Origin: Pontiella desulfatans
GTDB taxonomy: Bacteria; Verrucomicrobiota; Kiritimatiellia; Kiritimatiellales; Pontiellaceae
Direction: 5' to 3'
DNA: 64,000 nt
Assembly (NCBI RefSeq): GCF_900890425.1
Contig: NZ_CAAHFG010000001.1
Location: 2,294,001 to 2,358,000 of the forward strand
Shown piece after piece: positions 24,501 to 32,199 of the stretch; position 1 is the stretch's first letter; every line of letters starts with the position of its first letter. The position numbers were made by a program, and so were the translations under genes. The notes beneath the pieces are model-generated. The model was not told the origin of the DNA. It searched no databases and was given only the letters and a program-made list of their open reading frames with translations.

Positions 24501-26825
24501 TATCCCCTCTTCGTTATATTCATATCCATAATCACTGTTCCCTCCCAGCGCCAATCTTGGATAGCTTGTTGCCATTAACTCGGCGTATTCATCGCTTAAG
24601 GGAGATGGGGCACTTACGCGAGCCGCCATCGGCAGGGTATCCCACGAGAAATCCGGATAATTAATGTTGGTGGCCGCCGGATACTCGCTGATATGCTCCG
24701 GTCCCGTCGGGTATACAGAATAGTCCCCCGTTTCGGTGCCCAACACATCCGGCTGCTCCGACACAATCAATTTAACGGCGATCTCGTTCACCCCCACTTT
24801 TGAGCTGGCAGCCGAAGTGACCAGCAAAGGATATTCCGGAGCAAACCCGACGTTTAAATAATTACTCCACTTCCATGACTCCAAATCGACTCCTTCGCCG
24901 ACTATCAGTACATGGTTATTACCCCCATTGGGCTCAACCATTCGCATCCCGACAAAACTGCCGACATCGCCTACCCCCGGAGTCGACAGCTGCAGGTTTT
25001 CCACACTGAACCGGAGCGTTTCCCCGGCATCCAGATCTTCATCGGTTCCTACGCCCCAGCCTTCACTGTTGCCACTGACGACAGCCGGGCTTCCCAACAT
25101 GGTCATCGAAGCGGCTCCCATATTGGTCGTTCCGGAATCCTCGTAGGTAAAGGTTGAACCGGAAAATCCTTCCACCCTCAGGTCGAACGAAACCAAATCA
25201 TTAACGCCGTCCCCATCAAAATCGGAACCGCCCCAGGAGGCCGAATAGACCATGGCATCCCCGTCGGCTGCAGCCGTATAGCTCAGGTCGGGAGATGACA
25301 GATTGCGGATTCGCCGCCCGGTATTGATCTGCAGGTTCAGATTATCTGTTCCGTTCCCTCCCGTTGCAACGAACCAAAGGGTGCTGGACCGGTCGGCTAC
25401 ACCATCATCCACGGTCAGGTTCAGGCTGTCGCCATCCATGGTGACGACGCCCCCGCCCAGGCCAACAATCGTAATGTTGGCCGGATCAAAAGAGCCGCTC
25501 ACCGAACCGAACGTCATCAGTTCAAGCTCGTTATCGCCCATCGAGTAGTGGCGCAGATCAATCTCCAGCGTTGCGCCTTCGGTAATGGAAAGATGGTTCA
25601 ATACCTGCATCTGGCTGACAGGAAATTTTCCAAATTCAAACCGCAGAGTGCCGTTCGAAGACACGGTAAGGTCATACGCCTCGATCGCAGGATTGGAGCC
25701 CACAATACACAGAACACCGTTATCGACAGCAAGCTCGCCTTCAACCGCCAGCGTACCGATGCTCGCCTCCACGGAGGATTCGGATACTGCCGAAGGATGC
25801 CCCACCCGCATATCCCCTAAAACCGTCAAATCCGTTGCGTCACGACCAAACAGCCTCAGGTGCCCGCCGCCCACTCCGGCCTGCGTGCCCAGCATGATTT
25901 CATCGCAGACCAGACCGCTTTCGCAAACTTCAAGCGTTGCTTCGTCACTCACATGCAGAGAACATGAATTGGTTGCTTCCACCAACGTGGCCACCACCAC
26001 CGAATCGTCTGCGCCGTTTAAAATAACCGTATTGCCAGGTTCCGTTCCCGGCACCATTCCCGACGTCCAGTTGTCAGCAATGCTCCAGTTGCTGTCGTAC
26101 GTGCCGTTCCAGCCTACCGTACCCTCCGGCATGAGCCTTATGGAAAAATGAACATGCCCTACGCCCCATTCTTTACGGAGAGCACCATCACCATCATCAA
26201 ACGAGGATACATACAGCGTTTCCGGGTTGAGGGCATTACCTTCCGAAGTCAGATCAACGGTCCTGTTTCCATCAAAACCAAAATGCGAAATGCCCCGGCC
26301 ATAATCACCTAACCCGATCAGTGCATCATGTCCGCTGCCGTTCACCTCATCCAGGTAAACCTGTGCAAAACCGACAAAGTCCGCAGTTAATCCGCCACTC
26401 ACCGTTGCATTCTCGATGCTGAACTCCAGACTCTCATCATAGTTCCAGTTATCGTCATTCGCTCCAAAAACGCCCCAGGAATCTTCGCTGTTCAATTGAA
26501 CCAGTGCACCCGTTGCGCCGAGAATGGCCGTTTGCGCATCATTCGGCCCGCTACCGACAAAACCTTTGACCCGCACATCGAACGAAAGCGTGTCGTTTGC
26601 CAAATCTCCGTCAAAATCAGCGCCCGTATAGGTCACCGAATAGAGGTAATCATTATTCACAATGGCCCCCGAAACCACCAGATCAGCCGTACTGCCGCCG
26701 ACATTCAGGGCATTTCCTGATAACGCGGAATTAAGATCCGTAAAATTTAACGTTACCGCATTCCCCTGCGCAAATCCCACAATAAGCAGACCGATAAATC
26801 CCGTCATCCATTGCATTAATTTCAT
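21564..26825 (-). CDS. Giant modular exoprotein with putative glycoside hydrolase barrel and three copies of the shared domain
   Basis: 1753 residues; strong AAAGGAGAAGG before the ATG at 26825. Approximate order: signal peptide 1-22; shared domain copy 1 at 25-235; beta-repeat region 238-475; shared domain copy 2 at 478-690; a barrel-like region 700-1085 (RKWWVDVAASLVEDPNIDG, ISIDKANGGDNP, AHFDEFRNPLGEPLG); two cadherin-like tandem-95 domains 1085-1290; a jelly-roll-like region 1295-1480 (FRLYIYGGNG, DKVILHGTV); shared domain copy 3 at 1485-1690; a C-terminal domain ending FFKLSE. The barrel is about the same as that of the 974-residue protein. It is probably an exported glycan-degrading or glycan-binding machine; the activity is not established. 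It lies downstream of a PEP-CTERM gene, separated by a terminator-like hairpin. Confidence 0.75.
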   Translation of the reverse strand: MKLMQWMTGFIGLLIVGFAQGNAVTLNFTDLNSALSGNALNVGGSTADLVVSGAIVNNDYLYSVTYTGADFDGDLANDTLSFDVRVKGFVGSGPNDAQTAILGATGALVQLNSEDSWGVFGANDDNWNYDESLEFSIENATVSGGLTADFVGFAQVYLDEVNGSGHDALIGLGDYGRGISHFGFDGNRTVDLTSEGNALNPETLYVSSFDDGDGALRKEWGVGHVHFSIRLMPEGTVGWNGTYDSNWSIADNWTSGMVPGTEPGNTVILNGADDSVVVATLVEATNSCSLHVSDEATLEVCESGLVCDEIMLGTQAGVGGGHLRLFGRDATDLTVLGDMRVGHPSAVSESSVEASIGTLAVEGELAVDNGVLCIVGSNPAIEAYDLTVSSNGTLRFEFGKFPVSQMQVLNHLSITEGATLEIDLRHYSMGDNELELMTFGSVSGSFDPANITIVGLGGGVVTMDGDSLNLTVDDGVADRSSTLWFVATGGNGTDNLNLQINTGRRIRNLSSPDLSYTAAADGDAMVYSASWGGSDFDGDGVNDLVSFDLRVEGFSGSTFTYEDSGTTNMGAASMTMLGSPAVVSGNSEGWGVGTDEDLDAGETLRFSVENLQLSTPGVGDVGSFVGMRMVEPNGGNNHVLIVGEGVDLESWKWSNYLNVGFAPEYPLLVTSAASSKVGVNEIAVKLIVSEQPDVLGTETGDYSVYPTGPEHISEYPAATNINYPDFSWDTLPMAARVSAPSPLSDEYAELMATSYPRLALGGNSDYGYEYNEEGIHATAAQLKSFNPNVHLMTYRNSGVHFNGWAANTNFNQAEWCKYTLDEDGNRQYDTASGGQYQYNHDHPGLRKWWVDVAASLVEDPNIDGISIDKANGGDNPVQNDAGELEAPDGRVQSYIDLKERCPEGTILNGNILRTQRFGGNRELLHIYNGSYLESWAKNGNRLVMMNRADSICASIQLIREARVKGYFVEVNYPELKWHKSDNEDASDMVADGREQEVRDIMQETFQVPLAYHLITLEPYSYFSYQVDTGEEFGYHPKAHFDEFRNPLGEPLGPPVRNGYIYTRSFEHVDVWLDVENDACQLIWDWMPTADAQSVNCDEDSSVNITLTGSDPRGTDFTYAVHEHPTYGTLSGTAPNLVYTPDPDFIGEDSFTFKTYNDMAKSLRTTVSISVANANEDAPVGNDVSVMTAMGVPVDLTLSGSDADGDTDFTYAVGAPAHGSLSGTAPNLTYTPEYGYVGTDSFTFTMNDGGLDSAPATATILVSDIIAGYDFDDGADAATTNATLVAVDVTASDYGVGAGLIPVVHNGDNALTEEADAEGNPFGTANAFSFGGWRTAFGFTDMGNRDELDTAIATNDYMTFTVTPADGRLLDLSRLSFRTRVNDLNHAAERWALFSSVDGFVEGQEIAVGRTETIDTYINNVISLVDAKFQGLSEAVEFRLYIYGGNGTNGSDTLFDKVILHGTVGMAPDAGMISFIDLNASTSSNTLQVAGSTNNLTVTGISASNDYVYSIVYTGADYDGDAANDTVTFDVRVKGWSGSVTASGTETANTSSNEASATIGTTNEAVAIAGGARFSVGGNMDDGETLEFMVENMAVSLTDTTKAGSAVPAGFYSALLEETAGHSHQTVFGEGTGLLGWDWNGPNQESGTLDVGTGSLYVSSDASTGGTSNPFNWGVDNVDFRIIVVVEDSTDGPELALGVSGGSLSLSWDGGGSYNLLTNANLQDADGWGLVTNTVSPYTNTISSDAQMFFKLSE

Positions 26826-26889
26826 TGCCTTCTCCTTTTTTCAAACAGCCGGCAACCCCGAGCATTACAGTGCCCCATAAGCACCTTCT

Positions 26890-26941
26890 AAAAAAAATAC
26901 CCCCTTCAGCTTTATTTGAACTATCACTGAAAAGGGTATTT
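26890..26941 (-). terminator. Intrinsic terminator or attenuator after the PEP-CTERM gene
   Basis: On the minus strand, AAATACCCTTTTCAG at the 5' side pairs with CTGAAGGGGGTATTT and is followed by a run of T (the A-run at 26890-26897). It lies 35-86 bp after the PEP-CTERM stop and 65-116 bp before the next start, so it may reduce rather than end transcription into the giant gene. Its left arm is nearly identical to that of the hairpin at 41709-41757. Confidence 0.7.
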
Positions 26942-26975
26942 CCGGATGTGCCGTTTTCCTGAAGCGTATTCAGGC

Positions 26976-27731
26976 TTACATCATGAACCTGCGGCGGATA
27001 AAGATAATCCCAAAACCGCTGGCCATAATCATTCCCATTGTTGCCGGTTCCGGGATGATCGTGGTGATACCAAAATCAAGACTACTGACTCCCCATCTGT
27101 CGTTACCGCCGGTTGCTCCTGAGATATAAAGATTTGAAACATCCCCGGTGGTCAGTTGCTGTTCAGATGACTGCCCCCACCGGTGCTCAAAGAGGCCGGT
27201 TCCCGAGCCGACAACCGCTATGTGATTGTTTTGATTATACTCTTGGGAAAATGCCGCACTGAAACCGTCAAAGGTTGCACTTCCACCCTTATAGGCCAGG
27301 TTCGCCACACTAAATTTAAGGGATCCGGTCCCTTCCATACTGTTACCAACACCAAATGCCGCCCCGACAATGGTGCCGCCAGTAACCTCCCCGACAGCCG
27401 CACTCGTTGTCCCGATGGTCGCCGAACCGCTGGTTCCAGTTCCATTCCCAGTTAAACTACTCGTGATTACGCCCCCCGTATACCCCTCCACGATCAGGTC
27501 AAACGTCAGGGCTTCTCCCTCAGTATCGGTATAGCTGATCGCAAAGTTGTAGTTATCGCCCACGACCGTTCTCGTGATGCTGTTGATGGTGCCGCCGATT
27601 GCGCCGGCGGTGTTGGTGCTCACTCCGTCCACGTTGCTCACATTATTAAAATTCGAGAACAAAACGGTATCCGCCTGCACGATTCCCACCAGAAATAGGC
27701 CAAGGAGCCCTAAACTAATTGTTTTTTTCAT
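26976..27731 (-). CDS. PEP-CTERM protein consisting of one shared domain
   Basis: 251 residues. Signal peptide 1-20, then one copy of the shared domain (YNFAISYTDTEGEALTFDL, SGSATIGTTSAAVG, SVANLAYKGG, RWGVSSLDFGI). It ends with a canonical PEP-CTERM tail IPEPATMGMIMASGF, a hydrophobic stretch and RRR. PEP-CTERM tails are processed by exosortase and fix proteins at the envelope or in exopolymer. The native ribosome site (GGAGAAAGAA before the ATG) has been split off by IS4 copy 1, which ends 2 bp upstream of the start codon. Expression now depends on read-through from the IS or on a new promoter. Confidence 0.88.
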   Translation of the reverse strand: MKKTISLGLLGLFLVGIVQADTVLFSNFNNVSNVDGVSTNTAGAIGGTINSITRTVVGDNYNFAISYTDTEGEALTFDLIVEGYTGGVITSSLTGNGTGTSGSATIGTTSAAVGEVTGGTIVGAAFGVGNSMEGTGSLKFSVANLAYKGGSATFDGFSAAFSQEYNQNNHIAVVGSGTGLFEHRWGQSSEQQLTTGDVSNLYISGATGGNDRWGVSSLDFGITTIIPEPATMGMIMASGFGIIFIRRRFMM

Positions 27732-27733
27732 TT

Positions 27734-29190
27734 CACATTCATCCCATAGGTGGTGCTGACGGAGAGTAAAACCCCGTTTTTGTTAAGGTTTCTGATGTCC
27801 GATTCATTTAGTCAATTCCGATTTTTTGTTGAAGGTTAACCATGGTTCCGCGCTTTGTGCATATGGCTGTCCCACAGCTCTTAGACAAACCCCGGCAGAT
27901 ACGCCTGTTCCGGCGCACCCCGTATGCGGCCGGGCGGTTTGGCTGTCCCATAGGAATCCAGCAAGGCGGGCAGGTTCCACCGGCGCCAAAGCACCGCGCG
28001 CACAACAGTGAACTGCCGCTTGAAGCTGTGCTCCCATCCGTGCATGAACGCGAGGCAGCGCATCAGCAGGTGGACCAGCAGCCCCATCCAGATCTGCCAG
28101 CGCACGGCGTTGGCGCTGTAGCCCAGGAAGTCGGAGAGTTGGAGCGTCTGCTTGATCTCCTTGAAGAACACCTCGATGTCCCAGCGGCAACGGTAGAGTT
28201 CGGCGACCGTCCACGCGCTCCACTCCAGGTGATTGGTGATGAAGGCGATTTCGACATCCTTGCCGTTAATCTCGACCAGCGCCACGACCCGGCGCAACTC
28301 GCACGGATAGGCTTTCTTCGATGCTTCGACCACCATCTCGATGACCTCGTCGCGCAGGATGCGCTTGTGCCCGGTGGTTTCGAGGGTGCGCACCACCTTG
28401 TACTGCATGTTGTCCTTCGCCCGGCCAACCCACCAGACACCGCGCACCGTCAGCTCGAAAAGATGCTTGAACTTGTTGTAGGCCTTGTCGAACACGGCGA
28501 TTTCACCGGGTTTGAGCTCGGCGCACAGGCTTTGGGTCATCGTGCTGTCATGGTGCTTCGCCGTGTCGATGATGGCGCACCGGGGCAGGAAGCTTTGCAG
28601 GTCGAGGCGCAGGTGGCACTTGGCCGCAGCCTTGCGGCGGCGATGCTTCGCCCAGTCCATGCAGTTGGCGACGAGCTGGATCGTGGTCGAGTCCAGCGCA
28701 TGGATCGTCTTGCTGAAGCGCCGGAGGTATCCGCGCCGAACCTTGCCCTTCGCGAAGCCCGGGACTGTATCCATCAGATGCTTCATCATGCACCAGTAGA
28801 GCTCTTCGGCCATGTCCGCGTTGCGGATCTTGTTCGCGTGGCTCAGGTTGTTACGCGACGGAGGAACCGCGCCGCGGATGGTAGAGAGCGCCGCCGCGTT
28901 CATCTGGAGCGCGTCGCACACATCGTTGAGTCCGAGTGCATGGGAGAAGTGGGCGTACAGCAAAGAAACCACATGGCTCCACGGCGTGTACGTCCGGCTT
29001 TGAATGTCCACGCCATGCTTCTGCGCAAGGCTCGACACCATGTGTCCGGGAATCAGATTGCACAATTGTTTCAAGGTTGTATACCTATGTCCGGCTGGCT
29101 TGTGTTTATGTTGTTTTTTCATACCCTCCGAGTGGAGGATTTCAACGGCACATGCCAGCCTTTTTTTTCAATATCTATGGGATGACAATG
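27734..29190 (-). mobile_element. IS4-family element, copy 1 (1457 bp)
   Basis: Ends CACATTCATCCCATAGG and, on the other side, CTATGGGATGACAATG; 16-bp imperfect terminal repeats share CATCCCATAG. The flanking direct repeats TTTTCATTT at 27725-27733 and 29191-29199 are a perfect 9-bp target duplication. That duplication includes the start codon of the PEP-CTERM gene. The element is oriented like that gene. Confidence 0.97.
27881..29122 (-). CDS. IS4-family transposase (copy 1)
   Basis: 413 residues. The N-terminal part resembles the DUF4372 domain found in many IS4 transposases (LKQLCNLIPGHMVSSLAQKH). DDE residues: Asp144 in IHALDSTTIQ, Asp212 in AVFDKAYNKF and Glu317 in YRCRWDIEVFFKEIKQ. The last also gives the family Y-(2)-R-(3)-E-(6)-K signature exactly (Tyr310, Arg313, Glu317, Lys324). 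Intact and probably active. Confidence 0.96.
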   Translation of the reverse strand: MKKQHKHKPAGHRYTTLKQLCNLIPGHMVSSLAQKHGVDIQSRTYTPWSHVVSLLYAHFSHALGLNDVCDALQMNAAALSTIRGAVPPSRNNLSHANKIRNADMAEELYWCMMKHLMDTVPGFAKGKVRRGYLRRFSKTIHALDSTTIQLVANCMDWAKHRRRKAAAKCHLRLDLQSFLPRCAIIDTAKHHDSTMTQSLCAELKPGEIAVFDKAYNKFKHLFELTVRGVWWVGRAKDNMQYKVVRTLETTGHKRILRDEVIEMVVEASKKAYPCELRRVVALVEINGKDVEIAFITNHLEWSAWTVAELYRCRWDIEVFFKEIKQTLQLSDFLGYSANAVRWQIWMGLLVHLLMRCLAFMHGWEHSFKRQFTVVRAVLWRRWNLPALLDSYGTAKPPGRIRGAPEQAYLPGFV

Positions 29191-29293
29191 TTTTCATTTC
29201 TTTCTCCATTTATGCAGTTTCTATTCAACGAAACTGTCCTTAAGACAGTCTCGATGCAATAAATCATAGTACACATCAGCCCGGCAGCGTGCC

Positions 29294-29311
29294 ATCGCAC
29301 GTCTGTGCGAT
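29294..29311. repeat. Palindrome ATCGCAC-GTCT-GTGCGAT (copy 2)
   Basis: Identical to copy 1 at 21518-21535 and likewise about 30 bp beyond the stop codon of a large exoprotein gene (29340). Flanks are also similar to copy 1. It may be a terminator-linked repeat or a protein-binding site. Confidence 0.6.
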
Positions 29312-29339
29312 GCCCGGCACACTGACGAGCCTGCGGTTT

Positions 29340-31970
29340 TTACTCGCTCAGCCTAAAGAACAGCTGGTCTTCGGAGCCGATGGCATTGGTCACTGGCGAT
29401 GCCGCGCCCGAAACCGCTACGCCCCAGTTCGGGTACGCAAGGTTTGCATTGGTCAGCACATCGTAGGTCGCTGAACCTTCCCAAGAGAACACCAGGTCGC
29501 TACCGGAAACGTCGAGAGCGAGATCAGGAACACCTGCATTAGCCACGGATACGATGATGTTGAAATCGACATTTACAACGCCCCAGCTAAATGAACTGGT
29601 TGCCAAGGGGTCGGGAGCATCTGCAGATATGTAAAGCGACCCCGTACCGACAGAGAGCGTTCCGGATTCCAGATTAGGTCCGTTCCAATCAAAGCCTAGC
29701 AAACCGGTGCCTTCTCCAAAGACCGTTTGATGGGAATGGCCACTGGTTTCTTCCAACCGGGCTGAATAGAAACCGGCCGGAACCGCACTGCCGACTTGGG
29801 TTGCATCCGTGAGGGATACCGCCATGTTTTCAACCATAAATTCCAGAGTTGCGCCATCGGCCATATTCCCGCCCACGGAAAAACGGTCCCCGCCAGCAAT
29901 ACCAACGACCTCGTTCGTTGTGCCAATTATCGCAGACGCCTGATCGCTGCTGGTATTCGCCGCCTCGGTTCCGGCATCGGTTATTGAGCCGATCCAGCCC
30001 TTGACGCGCACATCAAAGGTCACCGTGTCGTTGGCGGTATCGCCGTCATAGTCCGCGCCGGTATAGGCGACTGAATACACATAATCGTTACTCACAGCAA
30101 CGCCTGTAACCGTCAGGTTGCTGGTGCTGCCGGCAACCATCAACGTATTGGAAACTGTGTCCGCATTAAGATCCATAAAGGAAACCGTCGTCCCGTCCGG
30201 CAGAACAGAAATGAATACCGTGGCCGCATCGCTGACGTTTACCCCGTCACTGACGGTGAAGGTAAAGCTGTCATCTCCGATAAAGTCCTCTGCCGGGGTA
30301 TAGAGCACATCCGGCATGGCACTTTCGTCCAGTGAGCCGTTGGCCGGATAATCCACGACCTCAAAAACCAGGTTGCTACCTTCGGGATCACTGCCGGTCA
30401 GCGTAATCACAACGTTCGTTCCTGCTTCGGCGGCCACGTGTTGTGAATCAGCGTTGGGAACATAGTTCGTTACGGCAATCGAAACGGTGGCCGCATCACT
30501 TTCAGTCAGGCCATCAAAGACTGAGAACGTAAAGCTGTCAGCCCCCTCATACCCCGGATCCGGAGTGTAGGTCAGGTTCGGAAGCGCGCCGTTTGTCGCC
30601 AACGACCCATTGACCGGCTGAGAAAGCACAGTATACGTCAGGTTACTGGGACCATTATCCGGATCACTGCCGCTCAGCATAATATCCACAGCACCATCCG
30701 GTAATACGCTCACACTTTGCGCCGTGGCGGTCGGCAGCTCATTCGTCACTGAAATTGAAATGGTGGCCGGAGTGCTGTTACTCAAACCATCGAAGACCGA
30801 GAACGTAAAGCTGTCCGCTCCTTCATACCCTGTAGTAGGCGTATAGATCAGGTCCGGAAGCGCGCCGTTCGTCGCAAGCGTCCCGTTCACCGGCGAACTC
30901 AGCACGATATAGGTCAGGTTGCTGGGGCCGTCTTCATCGGCACCGCTCAGCGTGATATCCAAACCGGTGTCGGGCTGCATCTGCAGATCCTGTGCCGCGG
31001 CGACAGGCGCGTCATTCAGCGCCACCGTAATTGAAATGGTCGCGGTGCTACTGGTAGCGACTCCGTCGGCAACCGTGAACGTAAAGTGGTCAGGGCCTTC
31101 ATAACCTCCTGTCGGTGTGTAGAGAACGTCCGGAATAGAACTGACATCCAGCGTGCCGTTGGTCGGCATATCGACCACTTCATAAACCAGGGTACTGCCC
31201 TCCGGATCGTGACCGGTCAGCGTGATTTCCTGCGGGGTATCGGGGTATACCTTCAAACTTTGGGAATCAGCGGTAGGAACCGCATTCCCGAGCGCAGTCA
31301 GCGACACCGAATTGATTCTCTTATCGCCCGCATCATCCCGGCCGTAAGCGACAAAATGATAGGTTTTGCTGAAATCAAATACCGCGATATTGCCGGAGCC
31401 TTGACTCACACCACCCAGCGACCACGACCAGTCCGCTCCACCGGCGCCGTCGTTTTCAATTCGTATAACAACATTGGTATCGGCATTCAACGGAAGCTCG
31501 GGGCCGTCATACAGGTTCGTAGATGAAACACCGTCTGTAAACGTAAGGTCTCCGATATCGGTGGTTATCCCCACACTATACGTAGAGGACTCCGTAAACG
31601 GATTCATACCGCCGTACGTGCTGAAATCCGTATCAGTGCTGATCAGACCCAACGCAATTTTGCTCGAATTGCCGTAACTACTATTCAAATAACTTACGGT
31701 AAGTTCAAAACCTTCGGCGGACTGAAACCCATTTTCGGAATAGGTCAATGCTCTTTCCCCATGAGCAGTTCCGGTACCCGTGACATATTGAAGGTTTCCA
31801 TCATCAGCCCAGGACTTTGTCCCATAAATGGTCCTGTTGCCCAACCCGCCGCCGACACCGTTTGTGTTGACGCCAAGCCCGTCATTATCGAAGTTGTCCT
31901 GGTAGACAATCGCCGCCTGTACGACTCCAGCCAGCAAACAAATGCAACATGCAACCAGTCCCTTTTTCAT
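29340..31970 (-). CDS. Tandem-95 repeat exoprotein with C-terminal shared domain
   Basis: 876 residues; CGGAGGAG precedes the ATG at 31970. Signal peptide 1-19; an N-terminal jelly-roll-like domain about 20-230 (YQDNFDNDGLGVNTNG, IENDGAGGADWSWSLGG); four cadherin-like tandem-95 repeats about 233-600 (each with ITLTGxDPEG and YTPxxGYEGxDxFTF); one shared domain about 605-810 (YTGADYDGDTANDTVTFDVR, ENMAVSLTD); a C-terminal domain ending FFRLSE. No catalytic module was recognised. It looks like an adhesive or glycan-binding surface protein. It is transcribed away from the kinase gene at 32200, and its 3' end faces IS4 copy 1. Confidence 0.8.
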   Translation of the reverse strand: MKKGLVACCICLLAGVVQAAIVYQDNFDNDGLGVNTNGVGGGLGNRTIYGTKSWADDGNLQYVTGTGTAHGERALTYSENGFQSAEGFELTVSYLNSSYGNSSKIALGLISTDTDFSTYGGMNPFTESSTYSVGITTDIGDLTFTDGVSSTNLYDGPELPLNADTNVVIRIENDGAGGADWSWSLGGVSQGSGNIAVFDFSKTYHFVAYGRDDAGDKRINSVSLTALGNAVPTADSQSLKVYPDTPQEITLTGHDPEGSTLVYEVVDMPTNGTLDVSSIPDVLYTPTGGYEGPDHFTFTVADGVATSSTATISITVALNDAPVAAAQDLQMQPDTGLDITLSGADEDGPSNLTYIVLSSPVNGTLATNGALPDLIYTPTTGYEGADSFTFSVFDGLSNSTPATISISVTNELPTATAQSVSVLPDGAVDIMLSGSDPDNGPSNLTYTVLSQPVNGSLATNGALPNLTYTPDPGYEGADSFTFSVFDGLTESDAATVSIAVTNYVPNADSQHVAAEAGTNVVITLTGSDPEGSNLVFEVVDYPANGSLDESAMPDVLYTPAEDFIGDDSFTFTVSDGVNVSDAATVFISVLPDGTTVSFMDLNADTVSNTLMVAGSTSNLTVTGVAVSNDYVYSVAYTGADYDGDTANDTVTFDVRVKGWIGSITDAGTEAANTSSDQASAIIGTTNEVVGIAGGDRFSVGGNMADGATLEFMVENMAVSLTDATQVGSAVPAGFYSARLEETSGHSHQTVFGEGTGLLGFDWNGPNLESGTLSVGTGSLYISADAPDPLATSSFSWGVVNVDFNIIVSVANAGVPDLALDVSGSDLVFSWEGSATYDVLTNANLAYPNWGVAVSGAASPVTNAIGSEDQLFFRLSE

Positions 31971-32067
31971 GTCTAACTCCTCCGTTTATGTTTATGAACA
32001 CTCCGAAAAAACACCCGCTTTTCCAGATTTCGAAAAAAAAGGTACGCTCCCGAGCGCCCGCGTGGCT

Positions 32068-32085
32068 ATCGCACGTTTGTGCGAT
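32068..32085. repeat. Palindrome ATCGCAC-GTTT-GTGCGAT (copy 3)
   Basis: Third copy of the palindrome, with one change in the centre. It lies in the 229-bp region between two divergent starts, 98 bp before the 876-residue gene and 115 bp before the kinase gene. This position is compatible with a regulator-binding site. The flanks differ from copies 1 and 2. Confidence 0.55.
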
Positions 32086-32199
32086 ATGACCAACCCCCTG
32101 TAAATCTGCTTTTATTTCAGAGGTTTTAAATTATAGTTTTTTTAGTTATTCATGGATCCGACACACCGATAAACGAAAAAAGGAAACTGAATCGAAAAC

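Noticed and set aside
26890-26941. Hairpin considered as a pure operator for the LuxR-type regulators
   Set aside because: The T-run and position after a stop codon fit an intrinsic terminator better; an added regulatory role is kept only as a finding.
27842-29185. Long antisense frame (447 codons) over the IS4 element, repeated at 35494-36837 and 46308-47651
   Set aside because: It lies opposite the well-supported IS4 transposase gene, has no recognisable domain, and its repetition only reflects the IS copies.
29340-31970. Internal repeats considered as a CRISPR or DNA-level tandem array
   Set aside because: The repeats are protein-level cadherin-like units of about 90 residues with diverged DNA; no short identical repeats with spacers occur.
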